NCBI RefSeq assembly: GCF_022489025.1
Contig: NZ_JAKVTG010000011.1
Span: forward strand, 39,625 to 103,624
Reading direction: 5' to 3'
DNA from: Planococcus halocryophilus
GTDB taxonomy: Bacteria; Bacillota; Bacilli; Bacillales_A; Planococcaceae
DNA length: 64,000 nucleotides
The translations under genes and the position numbers were made by a program. The notes under the pieces were generated by a model. That model did not search any database and was not told where the DNA came from. It saw nothing but the letters and a program-made list of their open reading frames with translations. Below are positions 52,867 to 62,359 of the stretch, in pieces; position 1 is the stretch's first letter, and every line of letters starts with the position of its first letter.

Positions 52867-53345
52867 TCTAACCCTGGATAATCTTGTTGGCGTAACGCTT
52901 CGTACATTAAAATTGATGCCGTATTTGATAAATTGAGCGAACGGATATTGTCGTTCATCGGAATCCGTAAACAATGATCCGGATTTTGTTCAATCAATTC
53001 TTTTGGCAATCCTTTAGTTTCTTGTCCAAAAACAAAGAAATGATCTTTGTCTCGATCGGAATAATCGTAAGAAGTATGTGTTTTTGCCCCAAACTTCGTA
53101 ATATAGTAGAATGCCCCGTCTTTGTATCGGTCAAACAACTCTTGCAAGCCATCGTAATAATGAATATCGACATGCTCCCAATAATCGAGTCCAGCACGTT
53201 TTAACATTTTATCATCTGTCGAAAAGCCTAGCGGACGTATTAAGTGCAATTTCACACCTGTTCCTGCGCATGAACGCGCGATATTCCCTGTATTTGCTGG
53301 AATCAGCGGTTGGTACAACACAATATGAATAGCCAAATCTTTCAC
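52863..53345 (-). CDS. trmL: tRNA (cytidine/uridine-34-2'-O)-methyltransferase TrmL
   Basis: SPOUT methyltransferase of 160 residues (B. subtilis CspR). IVLYQPLIPANTGNIARSC at the N-terminus, FVFGQETKGLP near 104 and the knot end IPMNDNIRSLNLSNTASI. Methylates the wobble base of tRNA-Leu species. The start is a GTG at 53345 directly after the queG stop codon, so translation is coupled; its own ribosome site (AAAGGA) is close. queG-trmL order matches the yhbA-cspR region of B. subtilis; both act on the anticodon wobble base. Confidence 0.93.
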   Translation of the reverse strand: MKDLAIHIVLYQPLIPANTGNIARSCAGTGVKLHLIRPLGFSTDDKMLKRAGLDYWEHVDIHYYDGLQELFDRYKDGAFYYITKFGAKTHTSYDYSDRDKDHFFVFGQETKGLPKELIEQNPDHCLRIPMNDNIRSLNLSNTASILMYEALRQQDYPGLE

Positions 53346-54491
53346 TTATCCTTTCGATCTTTCAGCAAAAAATGCCAATCCTTTTTGAATTTCCTCTTGT
53401 ACTTCTACTTCTTTTTCATTTTCTTCTGCTTGCTGCAGAGCAGCTAAACCTTCTACTGTTCCGATTTTGCCAAGTGCCCATGCCGCGGTTCCTCGTATGA
53501 CTGGCCGCTCATCACTTTCGAGCAACCCAATCAACACAGGTACAGCAGCCGTTTCTTTAAAATGTGCTAACGCCAAAATGGCATTTCGCTGAATCGGCTT
53601 TTTGCCTCGCCACGATCCGGACACATATCCAAACTTATCCTTGAATTCCCTGTTGGAAATCGTTAATAATGGCAACAATAACGGTTTGGCAATTTCCGGA
53701 TCTGGTTCGAATTCTGCATGGATTTGATTGGCTTTACGTTTGTTTTTTGGACACACCGTTTGACACGTGTCACAACCATACAACCGGTTACCAATTTTAC
53801 CACGAAACTCATCTGGCAAAAATCCTTTTGTTTGCGTCAAAAACGAAATGCAGCGCTGAGCGTTTAACTGTCCACCTTCGACAATCGCCCCGGTCGGACA
53901 GCTATCAATGCACAAGCGACAATCGCCGCATTGATCTTCCATCGGTTCATCAAATCGAAACGGAATATTGGTTATCATTTCGCCTAAATACACATACGAA
54001 CCAAATTCCGGTGTAATAATATTGGTGTTTTTGGCACTCCAGCCTATTCCAGCACGTTCTGCTACTGCACGGTCAGACAGCTCACCGGTATCCACCATTG
54101 ACCGCATTCTCGCTTCTGGGTAACGCGACGCGATAAACGCTTCTAACAGCGTCAGCCGCTCTCTAAGTGCCGCATGGTAGTCTTTGCCCCAAGAGGACCT
54201 GGAAAATATACCTCGCCGTGCACCTTTTACTCCTTGCGGTGCATCTGTCATCCGTGATGGATAAGCGATAGCGATGGAAATAATGCTAACGGCTTCATTC
54301 AACAATAATTCAGGTCGCGTACGCTTTTCCACGTCCGATTCTTCAAATCCAGACTGGTAATTTAACTGTTGCTGGCGAATCAATTGATGCTTTAAGCTAT
54401 AAAAAGGTTCTGCAGAGGCAAAACCGATTTTATCAATTCCGATATCCGAGGCATACGCAACAAGTTCTTTTTGAAATTGATCAAGATTCAT
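53346..54491 (-). CDS. queG: Epoxyqueuosine reductase QueG
   Basis: Last step of queuosine synthesis, reducing epoxyqueuosine in tRNA with a cobalamin and two [4Fe-4S] clusters. 381 residues. The cobalamin-binding N-terminal domain has SWGKDYH and VDTGELSDRAVAERAGIGW; cluster motifs are CGDCRLCIDSCPTGA near 188 and YGCDTCQTVCP near 236; HEAT-like repeats (about 300-375) at the C-terminus bind tRNA. ATG 54491 follows GAGGGG. Confidence 0.95.
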   Translation of the reverse strand: MNLDQFQKELVAYASDIGIDKIGFASAEPFYSLKHQLIRQQQLNYQSGFEESDVEKRTRPELLLNEAVSIISIAIAYPSRMTDAPQGVKGARRGIFSRSSWGKDYHAALRERLTLLEAFIASRYPEARMRSMVDTGELSDRAVAERAGIGWSAKNTNIITPEFGSYVYLGEMITNIPFRFDEPMEDQCGDCRLCIDSCPTGAIVEGGQLNAQRCISFLTQTKGFLPDEFRGKIGNRLYGCDTCQTVCPKNKRKANQIHAEFEPDPEIAKPLLLPLLTISNREFKDKFGYVSGSWRGKKPIQRNAILALAHFKETAAVPVLIGLLESDERPVIRGTAAWALGKIGTVEGLAALQQAEENEKEVEVQEEIQKGLAFFAERSKG

Positions 54492-54555
54492 GTCGTAACC
54501 CCTCACTCAATTCTATGATACGATAATAAAAACTCCTAATGAAAGGAAGATTGCA

Positions 54556-55218
54556 ATGAAACTGACAATCGATCCTCAAATAAAAGAAACACTAAGTGAC
54601 TTTAAAATTGGTGTCATTCATTATAACAATATCACCGTTTCCGATTCACCTCAAATGTTAAAAGGCCGTCTTCAACTTTTTCAAGAACAATTGTACTTTG
54701 AGTTGGAAGATAAAGAATTTACAGATTTCCCTGGGCTGCTTGAATGGCAATTAATTTGGAAAGCATTAGGGGCTGACCCTAGCCGTTACCGACCATCTGC
54801 TGAAGCATTGTATCGTCGTATTAAAAAGCAAAATTATTTATCAGTCGTCGATTCCGCTGTCGACATGAATAGCTTTTTGTCGCTACAATACGAAATTCCG
54901 CTTGGTTTATATGACGCCGACAAAGTTGAAGGCGATATTGAAATTGCAGTCGGGACTAACGCAGACCGCTACGAAGGCTTGAATAATCGCATCAACACCT
55001 TAACTGGCATTCTTGTATCCAAAGATGCTCAAGGCGCCTTTGGCAGCCCTTACGTGGATTCTAAACGGACTGCTATTACGGAACAGACCAAAAATGCTGT
55101 GCATATTTTTTATCTACGTCCTTCGATGGAAAAAGATACAGCTTTGCAACTTCTCACCGCTGCTTCGAATATGTTTACTGGCATTAACGGTGGAGACGCT
55201 GAGATTTATGTAGTGTAA
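54556..55218 (+). CDS. B3/B4 tRNA-binding domain protein
   Basis: A 220-residue protein that is essentially a free-standing B3/4 domain, as found in the PheRS beta chain: WKALGADPSRYRPSAEALYRR (about 75-95), NSFLSLQYEIPLGLYDADK and GILVSKDAQGAFGSPYVDS. Stand-alone copies may act on mischarged tRNA, by analogy with editing modules; not demonstrated by sequence. ATG 54556 follows GAAAGGAAG. Divergent from queG. Confidence 0.82.
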   Translation: MKLTIDPQIKETLSDFKIGVIHYNNITVSDSPQMLKGRLQLFQEQLYFELEDKEFTDFPGLLEWQLIWKALGADPSRYRPSAEALYRRIKKQNYLSVVDSAVDMNSFLSLQYEIPLGLYDADKVEGDIEIAVGTNADRYEGLNNRINTLTGILVSKDAQGAFGSPYVDSKRTAITEQTKNAVHIFYLRPSMEKDTALQLLTAASNMFTGINGGDAEIYVV

Positions 55219-55227
55219 TAAACGAAT

Positions 55228-55267
55228 AAAAATGTGGATGCTCAAAATAGGCATCCACATTTTTTTG
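55228..55267 (+). terminator. Intrinsic terminator after the B3/4 gene
   Basis: Perfect 14-bp stem AAAAATGTGGATGC with GCATCCACATTTTT and T7. Confidence 0.92.
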
Positions 55268-55389
55268 CCCAGTTTTTTGAAACCTCATACTTATATCTCT
55301 TTGTTTTCCATGTTAAGCATATTCTTTTCCATTCCTGCATGATTGCAGTAAACTCTTCTTACACTGAAAAGTAAAAGAGGGATTCTTAC

Positions 55390-56433
55390 ATGAAACGAGT
55401 GCATAGCGATATTGTTCAATTTCGCGGAAGCCATTATGAATTTGGTCGAATGCAAGGAGAATTGCTAAAAGAATCATTGATACTTCCAAACCGCCAAAAG
55501 CAAAGAAAAGCTTCTAGCCGTCATTTAATTATTGATGAACAACGCGCAAAAAATATATTATTAACCTTAGCTCCAAGAGTATGGGATGAAATCACTGGCT
55601 TAGCCGACGCTCTCGACTGGTCAATGCATGAGGCGATTCGAGAATTCGGTGGCTATTACTTGGAATACACACGTAGCGGCTGCTCGATTTATACCGAGTC
55701 CGAATTCATGGTACGCAATTACGATAGTTCACCACAAGGGTATGAAGGTCGACTTGCTTTGTATCAACCAACTGATGGAGGATTTGCGACAATCGGACCT
55801 ACCATGCAAATTACTGGACGCACAGATGGGATGAACGAAAAAGGCTTAGTCATGGGCTATAATTTTATTAACCGCCGTAACTCAGAAGATGGGTTTATCT
55901 GCAATATGATCGGCCGTTTGATTTTAGAAAACTGTGCGACTATTGATGACGCTGTAGCGTTGCTAGAAGAACTGCCTCATCGCCGCTCTTTTAGTTACGT
56001 ACTATTAGACCGTACCGGAAAATCAGTAGTAGTCGAAGCATCGCCGCGGTCTGTAGTGGTTCGTGAATCTGCAGTTTCCACCAATCATTTTGAGTTACTA
56101 GTTGAAGAAAACCGCTACCAAACCGATGACTCTCGTCGAAGAGAACAAATGATGTTGCAACAACATAAAAAAATCGATGCATACAATGCTTTTCGTCTAT
56201 TAAATGACTCTGACAAAGGGGTTTTTTCGAAAAAATACAGCACAGCTTCAGGCACTCTTCACACCGCTTCTTACTTCCAACATAGCTTAAAAGTTGGATT
56301 TGCTATCGGCCCAGATCGCTTACCGCTGATGCTAGATTTTGATAAATGGCTGCAAGGCGAGCGCTTATACGCTAAACGAATTAACGGAAAAATAGATACA
56401 CATTTGCCATTTGTTCATATGGCAGAACTTTAA
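55390..56433 (+). CDS. C45 family autoproteolytic acyltransferase/hydrolase, paralogue 1
   Basis: Ntn-hydrolase-type protein of 347 residues. After an N-terminal part (FRGSHYEFGRMQGELL) comes the likely processing and nucleophile site RSGCSIYT near residue 97, then FMVRNYDSSPQGYEG, GRTDGMNEKGLVMGYNF and FSYVLLDRTGKSVVVEASPR. The mature enzyme would begin at the Cys, with the preceding part as the released propeptide or alpha chain. Relatives include acyl-CoA:6-aminopenicillanate acyltransferase and choloylglycine-like hydrolases; the substrate is unknown. ATG 55390 follows AAGAGGGATT. Convergent with a close paralogue. Confidence 0.85.
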   Translation: MKRVHSDIVQFRGSHYEFGRMQGELLKESLILPNRQKQRKASSRHLIIDEQRAKNILLTLAPRVWDEITGLADALDWSMHEAIREFGGYYLEYTRSGCSIYTESEFMVRNYDSSPQGYEGRLALYQPTDGGFATIGPTMQITGRTDGMNEKGLVMGYNFINRRNSEDGFICNMIGRLILENCATIDDAVALLEELPHRRSFSYVLLDRTGKSVVVEASPRSVVVRESAVSTNHFELLVEENRYQTDDSRRREQMMLQQHKKIDAYNAFRLLNDSDKGVFSKKYSTASGTLHTASYFQHSLKVGFAIGPDRLPLMLDFDKWLQGERLYAKRINGKIDTHLPFVHMAEL

Positions 56434-56470
56434 AAAACAAGAGCCAGCATTTAGCTGGCTCTTGTTTTTA
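56434..56470. terminator. Bidirectional terminator between the two C45 paralogues
   Basis: AAAACAAGAGCCAGC/GCTGGCTCTTGTTTT, perfect, six-base loop; starts in the stop codon of the first gene. Confidence 0.92.
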
Positions 56471-56472
56471 TT

Positions 56473-57525
56473 TCATACAAATTGTTTATCAACATGCGCA
56501 AAACCAATGTCGGTATCTACAGCTCCATGTATCGTTTGAATAGCTAAATTTTTGCCTTGCAGCCAGCTATTAAAGTCAAAAACAACCGGTTGTTGGTTTC
56601 CACCAAGCGCAAACCACACCTGTTTTTCTTTCGGTAAATAAGCAGATGTGTGAATTGTTCCTGCCCAACTTTTATAAAGAGTTGAAAAAACACCTTTATC
56701 CACGTCGTTAAATAAACGGAACGCACTCATCACATCTTTTATTTGCTGTTCTTGGGTTTGAACCGCTTCTAGTCGATCAAATGAGTCTTTCAAATAGTTA
56801 CGGTTTTCGTGCTGTTGAATCTCGAAATGATTGGTACAAACATTCCCGATTCGAACATCAACTGCACGTGGGCTTGCTTCAATAATACGTGTTTCTCCAC
56901 TGGTATCTGTCACAATATAACTAAATGATCCTCGGTGAGGAATTTTCGTCAGTAGTTCTACAGCTTCATTTACCGTAGCACAAGTTTCTAAAATAATACG
57001 CCCAATCAAATAGCAAACAAAGCCATTTCCAGGCTTTTTCCGGTGTGTAAAATTATAGCCCATCGCTAAGCCTTTCTCATTCATCCCGTCCATCCGTCCA
57101 AGAATCCGTGACGTTGGTCCGATTATGGCATACCCTCCATCAGTCGGCTGAAACAAACTAAAGCGTCCTTCGTAGGTTTGTGGGTGGAAATCATAATTAC
57201 GAACCATAAAATCTTTGCCTGTCACAATTGAACAACCGGAAGGCATTGCATCAATTCGGTAGCCACCAAAGTCACGAATCACTTCTTCCATTGGCAAACC
57301 GAGACTTTCTTGCAGCCCCAATAATTCGTCCCATATTTTTGGTGCAAACTCACGATAGACCTCTTCTGTCTCCTGCACGTTTATTTCAAATCTTGGTCTT
57401 TTCGCTTTCCATTGCTTTCTCCGATTATCCAATATCACACTATCTTTTAAAAGTTCTCCTTGCCTAACACCAAAATCATAATGGCTGCCTCTAAATTCTA
57501 AAATATCACTATGTATATCTTTCAT
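56473..57525 (-). CDS. C45 family autoproteolytic acyltransferase/hydrolase, paralogue 2
   Basis: A 350-residue paralogue of the preceding gene in opposite orientation, similar along the whole length (FRGSHYDFGVRQGELLKDS; PSGCSIVT; FMVRNYDFHPQTYEG; GRMDGMNEKGLAMGYNF; FSYIVTDTSGETRIIEASPR). The nucleophile Cys near 97 and the Asn/Arg/Asp around NYD are kept, so both copies look active. ATG 57525 follows AAAGGAGAAT. Tail-to-tail pair sharing one terminator. Different loops around residues 40-60 and 230-260 may give different substrates. Confidence 0.85.
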   Translation of the reverse strand: MKDIHSDILEFRGSHYDFGVRQGELLKDSVILDNRRKQWKAKRPRFEINVQETEEVYREFAPKIWDELLGLQESLGLPMEEVIRDFGGYRIDAMPSGCSIVTGKDFMVRNYDFHPQTYEGRFSLFQPTDGGYAIIGPTSRILGRMDGMNEKGLAMGYNFTHRKKPGNGFVCYLIGRIILETCATVNEAVELLTKIPHRGSFSYIVTDTSGETRIIEASPRAVDVRIGNVCTNHFEIQQHENRNYLKDSFDRLEAVQTQEQQIKDVMSAFRLFNDVDKGVFSTLYKSWAGTIHTSAYLPKEKQVWFALGGNQQPVVFDFNSWLQGKNLAIQTIHGAVDTDIGFAHVDKQFV

Positions 57526-57627
57526 CTAATTCTCCTTTATACTGCAAAATTACCGAATATGTTTTAGCTTACACATTTCGTATACGAAGTTCAAAAACTC
57601 CGATTTGAAAACTCAAAAAATCTAATG

Positions 57628-57658
57628 AAAAAAATCCCACCTTATGAAATCCATAAGG
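57628..57658 (-). terminator. Intrinsic terminator after the VOC gene
   Basis: Minus strand CCTTATG-GATTT-CATAAGG followed after six bases by TTTTTTT; moderate. Confidence 0.6.
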
Positions 57659-57683
57659 CAGGAACAGCCACTGCTCTCTACTA

Positions 57684-58181
57684 TTATTCATACGCACTAC
57701 GCAATTCATTTAAATCTAATTTCTTCATTTTCAGTAATGCATTTGTTAACCGCTCTACTTTTTTTGCTTCACCATCAATCAGCATATTACTTAATTCGAC
57801 CGGAATCACTTGCCAGGTAATTCCAAACCGATCCTTTAACCAACCACACATTTGCGTTTTTACATCGCTGCCTTGAGTCAGTTTATCCCAATAATAATCC
57901 ACTTCCTCTTGAGATTCACAATTGATGATGAACGAAATTGCTTCGGTATATGGAAACGCTGGGCTACCATTTAAAGCTAAAAACTCCTGACCTTCAATCT
58001 GAAACTCAATTGTCATGACTTTTCCTGCATTAAGATTATGACTTTCATTACCTACACCACTATAGTATGTCACTCGTCCGACTTTTGAGTTATTGAAAAC
58101 TGACGTATAGAATTCTACTGCTTCTTCAGCATTCATATCAAACCATAAATTCGTCGTTATTTTTTGAATGACACGATCCAT
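57684..58181 (-). CDS. VOC superfamily PhnB-like protein
   Basis: A 165-residue glyoxalase/bleomycin-resistance-fold protein of the PhnB (3-dmu-9_3-mt) type: LWFDMNAEEAVEFYTSVF (first beta-alpha-beta-beta-beta unit), GKVMTIEFQIEGQEFLALNG, and GWLKDRFGITWQVIPVEL (second unit). ATG 58181 follows AGGAGGATAAT. Small soluble protein; members with this pattern have no settled function. It lies 49 bases after the P-type ATPase gene and may be read with it. Confidence 0.85.
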   Translation of the reverse strand: MDRVIQKITTNLWFDMNAEEAVEFYTSVFNNSKVGRVTYYSGVGNESHNLNAGKVMTIEFQIEGQEFLALNGSPAFPYTEAISFIINCESQEEVDYYWDKLTQGSDVKTQMCGWLKDRFGITWQVIPVELSNMLIDGEAKKVERLTNALLKMKKLDLNELRSAYE

Positions 58182-58230
58182 ATTATCCTCCTTCTTCCTA
58201 CAAAAAAAGGCAATGGCTATGTATCATAAG

Positions 58231-60903
58231 TTAACGAAACTTCTTAGATGTTTTAATGCGACGAACAATCCATTTCTCAAATTCCACAATAACAAATACC
58301 AACACACCGATTGCTAATGGCCATATCCAATCCTCTGCTTTTAATGGCACGGTGCCAAGTAACATATTCATAAATGGCATATACGTCACCGCAAGCTGCC
58401 CACTAACTAAAATGAAGGAGACGATGAACGCAATTTTATTCGAGAAAAAATTTCGGTTTAATGCAAACTCGGTCTCACTGCGACAATTAAATAAATACAT
58501 CAATTGTGCCATTACCAATGCTTGTAACGTCATCGTATTAATGATGGATGGATCTATTTGCTGTTCAGTCAAAAGCATATTCATTAATAGAATTCCACCG
58601 CAGATGATAAATGAAACAAAAAAGATTCGAAAAATATAATAAGGGCTCAGCAATTTGGCATTTGGCTTTCTCGGGGGCCGCTTCATAGCACCCGGTTCCA
58701 ATTTTTCAAAAGCAATGGCCAATGAGATAGTAACTGCGGAAATCATGTTAACCCAAAGAATCTGGACTGTTGTTAAAGGCATTGCTGTACCAAACAAAAT
58801 ACTAACAAAAATCAAAGCACCTTCTGATATATTTGTTGGCAAAATAAACAATATGGTCTTTTTCAAATTATCATAAACGCGCCTGCCTTCTTTTACCGCA
58901 TTTACAATTGTGCTAAAGTTATCGTCTACCAAAACCATTCCAGCTGCTTCCTTAGATACTTCCGTCCCTTTTATCCCCATCGCTACACCAATATCCGCAC
59001 GCTTAAGTGCTGGCGCATCGTTGACGCCATCTCCAGTCATGGCACAAATATGCTGTTCGGCTTGTAATGCTTGGACCAACTGAAGCTTATTGTTCGGACT
59101 AGTACGAGCAAAGACGTCGTAATTCACTGCCGCCTGGGCTAGCTCCTTTTCATCCATTCGATCTAAATCTTTGCCTTCAAGAACTCGTTTCCCATCACCG
59201 ATTCCCATTTGGGCACCTATGGCGACTGCTGTATCTTTATGATCACCCGTAATCATTTTTACAATGATTCCCGCCTTGCGACATTGTTTAATTGCATCTA
59301 TGACTTCTTCCCTTGGAGGATCAATAATTCCTGCCAGACCGATTAACCCAAATCCCGATTCCATATCCTCATGATTAATAAAGCAAGTAGAAGATCTAAC
59401 TTGCTTTGTCGCAACTGCAATCAACCGCTCGCCTTTATTGGCATGTTGAAACATCTTTTCATGCCAGTAAGCCCCTTCTCCATATGAAGTTGACAAACCG
59501 GTCATTCCCAATAAACTTTCAGGTGCACCTTTCACATAAATCCATTTACTCTGCTCTTTTTCTACTAGCGCTGCCATGTACTTATAATCCGAATCAAAAG
59601 GAATTTTCGATAAGATTGGTAATCTTTGAACCTCTTCGTTCATTTTTTCAGCTAGCGTAATAAGGCAACCTTCCGTAGCATCTCCACTAATGACCCAATT
59701 CCCTTTTTCATCACATCTCAAATGAGCTTCATTGACCGTTTTAATAGCTGTGAGAAACTCCTTGAAATCTGGATATTCTACAAGATTAACCGGTTGCTTA
59801 TTGTAAAAAACAGAGCCCACTGGTGCATAACCAGTTCCAGTTACAGTTAATTCTTTTTCTTCTAATATCACCGAAGTAACGGTCATTTCATTCTTAGTCA
59901 ATGTCCCTGTTTTATCCGAACAAATTACAGTAACGGCTCCAAGAGTTTCAACAGAAGGCAAATTGCGGACAATGGCATTTTGTCCTGCCATGCGCTGAAC
60001 TCCAATCGCCAAAATGATTGATAGAACAGCTGGTAGGCCTTCTGGAATCGCAGCTACTGCTAGTCCGATAATCGCCAGCAGTAATTCAGCTGTTGCATAA
60101 TCATGAAACAAATAACCAATGGTGAATATGACAAAAGAGCTAATGATAATGGTCAAAGATATTACTTTACCAAAAGCTGCTGTTTGTTTTAATAATGGCG
60201 TCTGTAATCGATCGACTTCTTCTATTGATGAGCTAATTTGCCCAAGCTCTGTAGCTGATCCAATGGCAACAACTACTCCTATTCCTGAACCAGAGGCTAT
60301 CGTTGTTCCTGCAAACACCATGTTTAATCGATCACCCAATACCGTATCATTTGGCAATACTGCTGAATTTTTTTCCACTGCTTCCGATTCACCTGTCAAA
60401 GAGGACTCCTCCACTTTTAAATTGGCAGCCTTCAAAATTCGAATATCTGCTGAATTTTTTTCACCGGCAGACAGCACCACTAGATCTCCAGGTACCAGTT
60501 CAGCAGAGCGCACTTCTCTTCTAACTGAATCCCGCAGTACTATCGCTTTTAATGACAGCATCTTTTTAATACTTTCCAATGCCTTTTCCGCTTTGCTTTG
60601 TTGGATATAACCAATAACTGCATTGATTATAACGACCATTAAAATCACAGCCGTATCTATTAAATGCCCTAACAATAACGTAATTACTGCAGCTGCAAGT
60701 AATACATAGATTAATACATCATTAAAATGTTTAAAAAACTTGATCAGCTTAGGCTCTCTTTTAGGTTCTGGCAGCTCATTCGCTCCATATTCCTCATGAC
60801 GTTTTTTGGCCTTTTCTTCACTTAATCCAACTTCTGCATCTGTTTCAAGTACTTTCAGCAAGTTAACCGTATCTATTCCATACCAATTTTTCGCTTGCAT
60901 CAT
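58231..60903 (-). CDS. P-type cation-transporting ATPase (P2-type)
   Basis: Ten-helix P-type ATPase of 890 residues. Order of motifs: N-terminal cation-ATPase domain (EEYGANELPEPKREPK), actuator TGES (LTGESEAVEK), helix 4 VAAIPEGLPAVLS, phosphorylation site CSDKTGTLTKNEMT, nucleotide region KGAPESLLG, hinge GDGVNDAPALK. Helix 6 reads WVNMISAVTISLAIAFE and lacks the Asp of SERCA/YloB-type Ca2+ pumps (N-x2-T-D), so the ion may not be Ca2+. ATG 60903 (or 60900) follows AGAGGAAC; a TTG at 60918 is less likely. Upstream 60904-61116 has no clear element. Confidence 0.88.
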   Translation of the reverse strand: MMQAKNWYGIDTVNLLKVLETDAEVGLSEEKAKKRHEEYGANELPEPKREPKLIKFFKHFNDVLIYVLLAAAVITLLLGHLIDTAVILMVVIINAVIGYIQQSKAEKALESIKKMLSLKAIVLRDSVRREVRSAELVPGDLVVLSAGEKNSADIRILKAANLKVEESSLTGESEAVEKNSAVLPNDTVLGDRLNMVFAGTTIASGSGIGVVVAIGSATELGQISSSIEEVDRLQTPLLKQTAAFGKVISLTIIISSFVIFTIGYLFHDYATAELLLAIIGLAVAAIPEGLPAVLSIILAIGVQRMAGQNAIVRNLPSVETLGAVTVICSDKTGTLTKNEMTVTSVILEEKELTVTGTGYAPVGSVFYNKQPVNLVEYPDFKEFLTAIKTVNEAHLRCDEKGNWVISGDATEGCLITLAEKMNEEVQRLPILSKIPFDSDYKYMAALVEKEQSKWIYVKGAPESLLGMTGLSTSYGEGAYWHEKMFQHANKGERLIAVATKQVRSSTCFINHEDMESGFGLIGLAGIIDPPREEVIDAIKQCRKAGIIVKMITGDHKDTAVAIGAQMGIGDGKRVLEGKDLDRMDEKELAQAAVNYDVFARTSPNNKLQLVQALQAEQHICAMTGDGVNDAPALKRADIGVAMGIKGTEVSKEAAGMVLVDDNFSTIVNAVKEGRRVYDNLKKTILFILPTNISEGALIFVSILFGTAMPLTTVQILWVNMISAVTISLAIAFEKLEPGAMKRPPRKPNAKLLSPYYIFRIFFVSFIICGGILLMNMLLTEQQIDPSIINTMTLQALVMAQLMYLFNCRSETEFALNRNFFSNKIAFIVSFILVSGQLAVTYMPFMNMLLGTVPLKAEDWIWPLAIGVLVFVIVEFEKWIVRRIKTSKKFR

Positions 60904-61116
60904 TGTTCCTCTTTTCAACTACAGATTGACAATAAATTAAGTTATTATTCAAACTATTATAACATCTAACTAAAACTCTGCTGATACAGAACTACCTTTT
61001 TTCCATATACTATAGGTTTAAATATCAGAATTTTTTTTGTATTCCGTATAAAGTCTTATAGTTGTATATGAATAATTATGATAGGATTAGAATATTATTT
61101 CTCAGGAGGTTATGTT

Positions 61117-62313
61117 GTGGAGCAATTATTTAATAAGCTTGATGAATTATATAATGAAATAGTCGGCATTAGAAGGTTTCTTCATGAGTACCCTGAACTG
61201 TCTTTTGAAGAAGTCGAAACAGCAAAATACATTGCTCAGTTCCATGAAAACCTCGGACATAAAGTGCAGACTAATGTGGGTGGTAATGGCGTACTTGCCT
61301 ATTTAATAGGCGGTAAACCTGGTCCTACAATCGCTTTACGTGCTGATTTTGACGCATTACCGATTCAAGAACAAACGGATGTACCGTATAAATCCAAAAA
61401 TGATGGAGTGATGCATGCTTGTGGACATGATGGTCACACTGCAAGTTTGCTTGGTCTGGCGAAAGCATTAAACAGTATGCAGGCAGAAATTGAAGGCACA
61501 ATTGTATTTTTGCATCAACATGCAGAAGAATTGCCGCCTGGTGGAGCAATTGCCATGATTGAAGATGGTTGTCTTGAAGGGGTCGATGTTATTTTCGGAA
61601 CACATCTACAAGCTCAAACACCTCTTGGAGAAATCGGTTATCGGTCGGGCCCACTGCAAGCTGCTCCTGATCGCTTCGACATTAAAATTATCGGAAAAGG
61701 TGGACATGGCGCAAGCCCACACGAGACGAAAGACAGTATTGTAATAGGTGCACAATTGATCAACAATTTGCAACAAATTGTCAGCCGTCGAATCGATCCT
61801 CTTGAATCTGCTGTTGTCTCTATATGCAATTTCGAAGCAAAAAATCCTTATAATGTAATTGCAGATACGGCTGAAATGACTGGAACTGTTCGAACATTTA
61901 AAGAAGATATACGTAATTTTATCGAAGAAGAAATTGACCGTGTTATTAAAGGAACTTGCCTCGTTTCTGGTGCAGATTATGAATACACTTATTCACGCGG
62001 CTATCCAACGACCGTCAACCATGAAGCCGAAACGAATTTTGTTGCAACTCTTGCTCCTTCTGTCCCTGGTGTAACAAACGTGAGAGAAACAGAACCCATT
62101 ATGGGAGGCGAAGATTTCTCCTATTATCTTCAGCAAATAAAAGGAACTTTTTTCTTTACAGGCGCCAAAAATCCAGAAAGCACAGAAACTTATCCACATC
62201 ACCATCCAAAATTCGACATTGATGAACGCGCATTATTGATCGCTGCAAAAGTGTTAGGTAGTGCGGCATTAAAATATGCCAAAAACAATAAGCTCTCTTT
62301 TAGCGCAAATTAA
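61117..62313 (+). CDS. M20 family amidohydrolase, second copy
   Basis: Zinc amidohydrolase of 398 residues, close paralogue of the gene at 9379: ALRADFDALPIQEQT, GVMHACGHDGHTAS, HQHAEELPPGG, GKGGHGASPHETKD, GGEDFSYYLQ and YPHHHPKF. All metal and catalytic residues are kept. GTG 61117, six bases after AGGAGGT, is the best start; an upstream ATG lacks a ribosome site. First gene of an operon with a DUF3100 membrane protein and a 150-residue membrane protein, so it probably handles a compound carried by them. Confidence 0.88.
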   Translation: MEQLFNKLDELYNEIVGIRRFLHEYPELSFEEVETAKYIAQFHENLGHKVQTNVGGNGVLAYLIGGKPGPTIALRADFDALPIQEQTDVPYKSKNDGVMHACGHDGHTASLLGLAKALNSMQAEIEGTIVFLHQHAEELPPGGAIAMIEDGCLEGVDVIFGTHLQAQTPLGEIGYRSGPLQAAPDRFDIKIIGKGGHGASPHETKDSIVIGAQLINNLQQIVSRRIDPLESAVVSICNFEAKNPYNVIADTAEMTGTVRTFKEDIRNFIEEEIDRVIKGTCLVSGADYEYTYSRGYPTTVNHEAETNFVATLAPSVPGVTNVRETEPIMGGEDFSYYLQQIKGTFFFTGAKNPESTETYPHHHPKFDIDERALLIAAKVLGSAALKYAKNNKLSFSAN

Positions 62314-62359
62314 GTATCCATAGAGAAATATTCTCTTACATAGAAGGAGTCGTTGTGAA

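Noticed and set aside
60119..60610. 163-codon plus-strand open frame
   Set aside because: It is antisense to the well-conserved P-type ATPase gene and has no ribosome site or recognisable motif.
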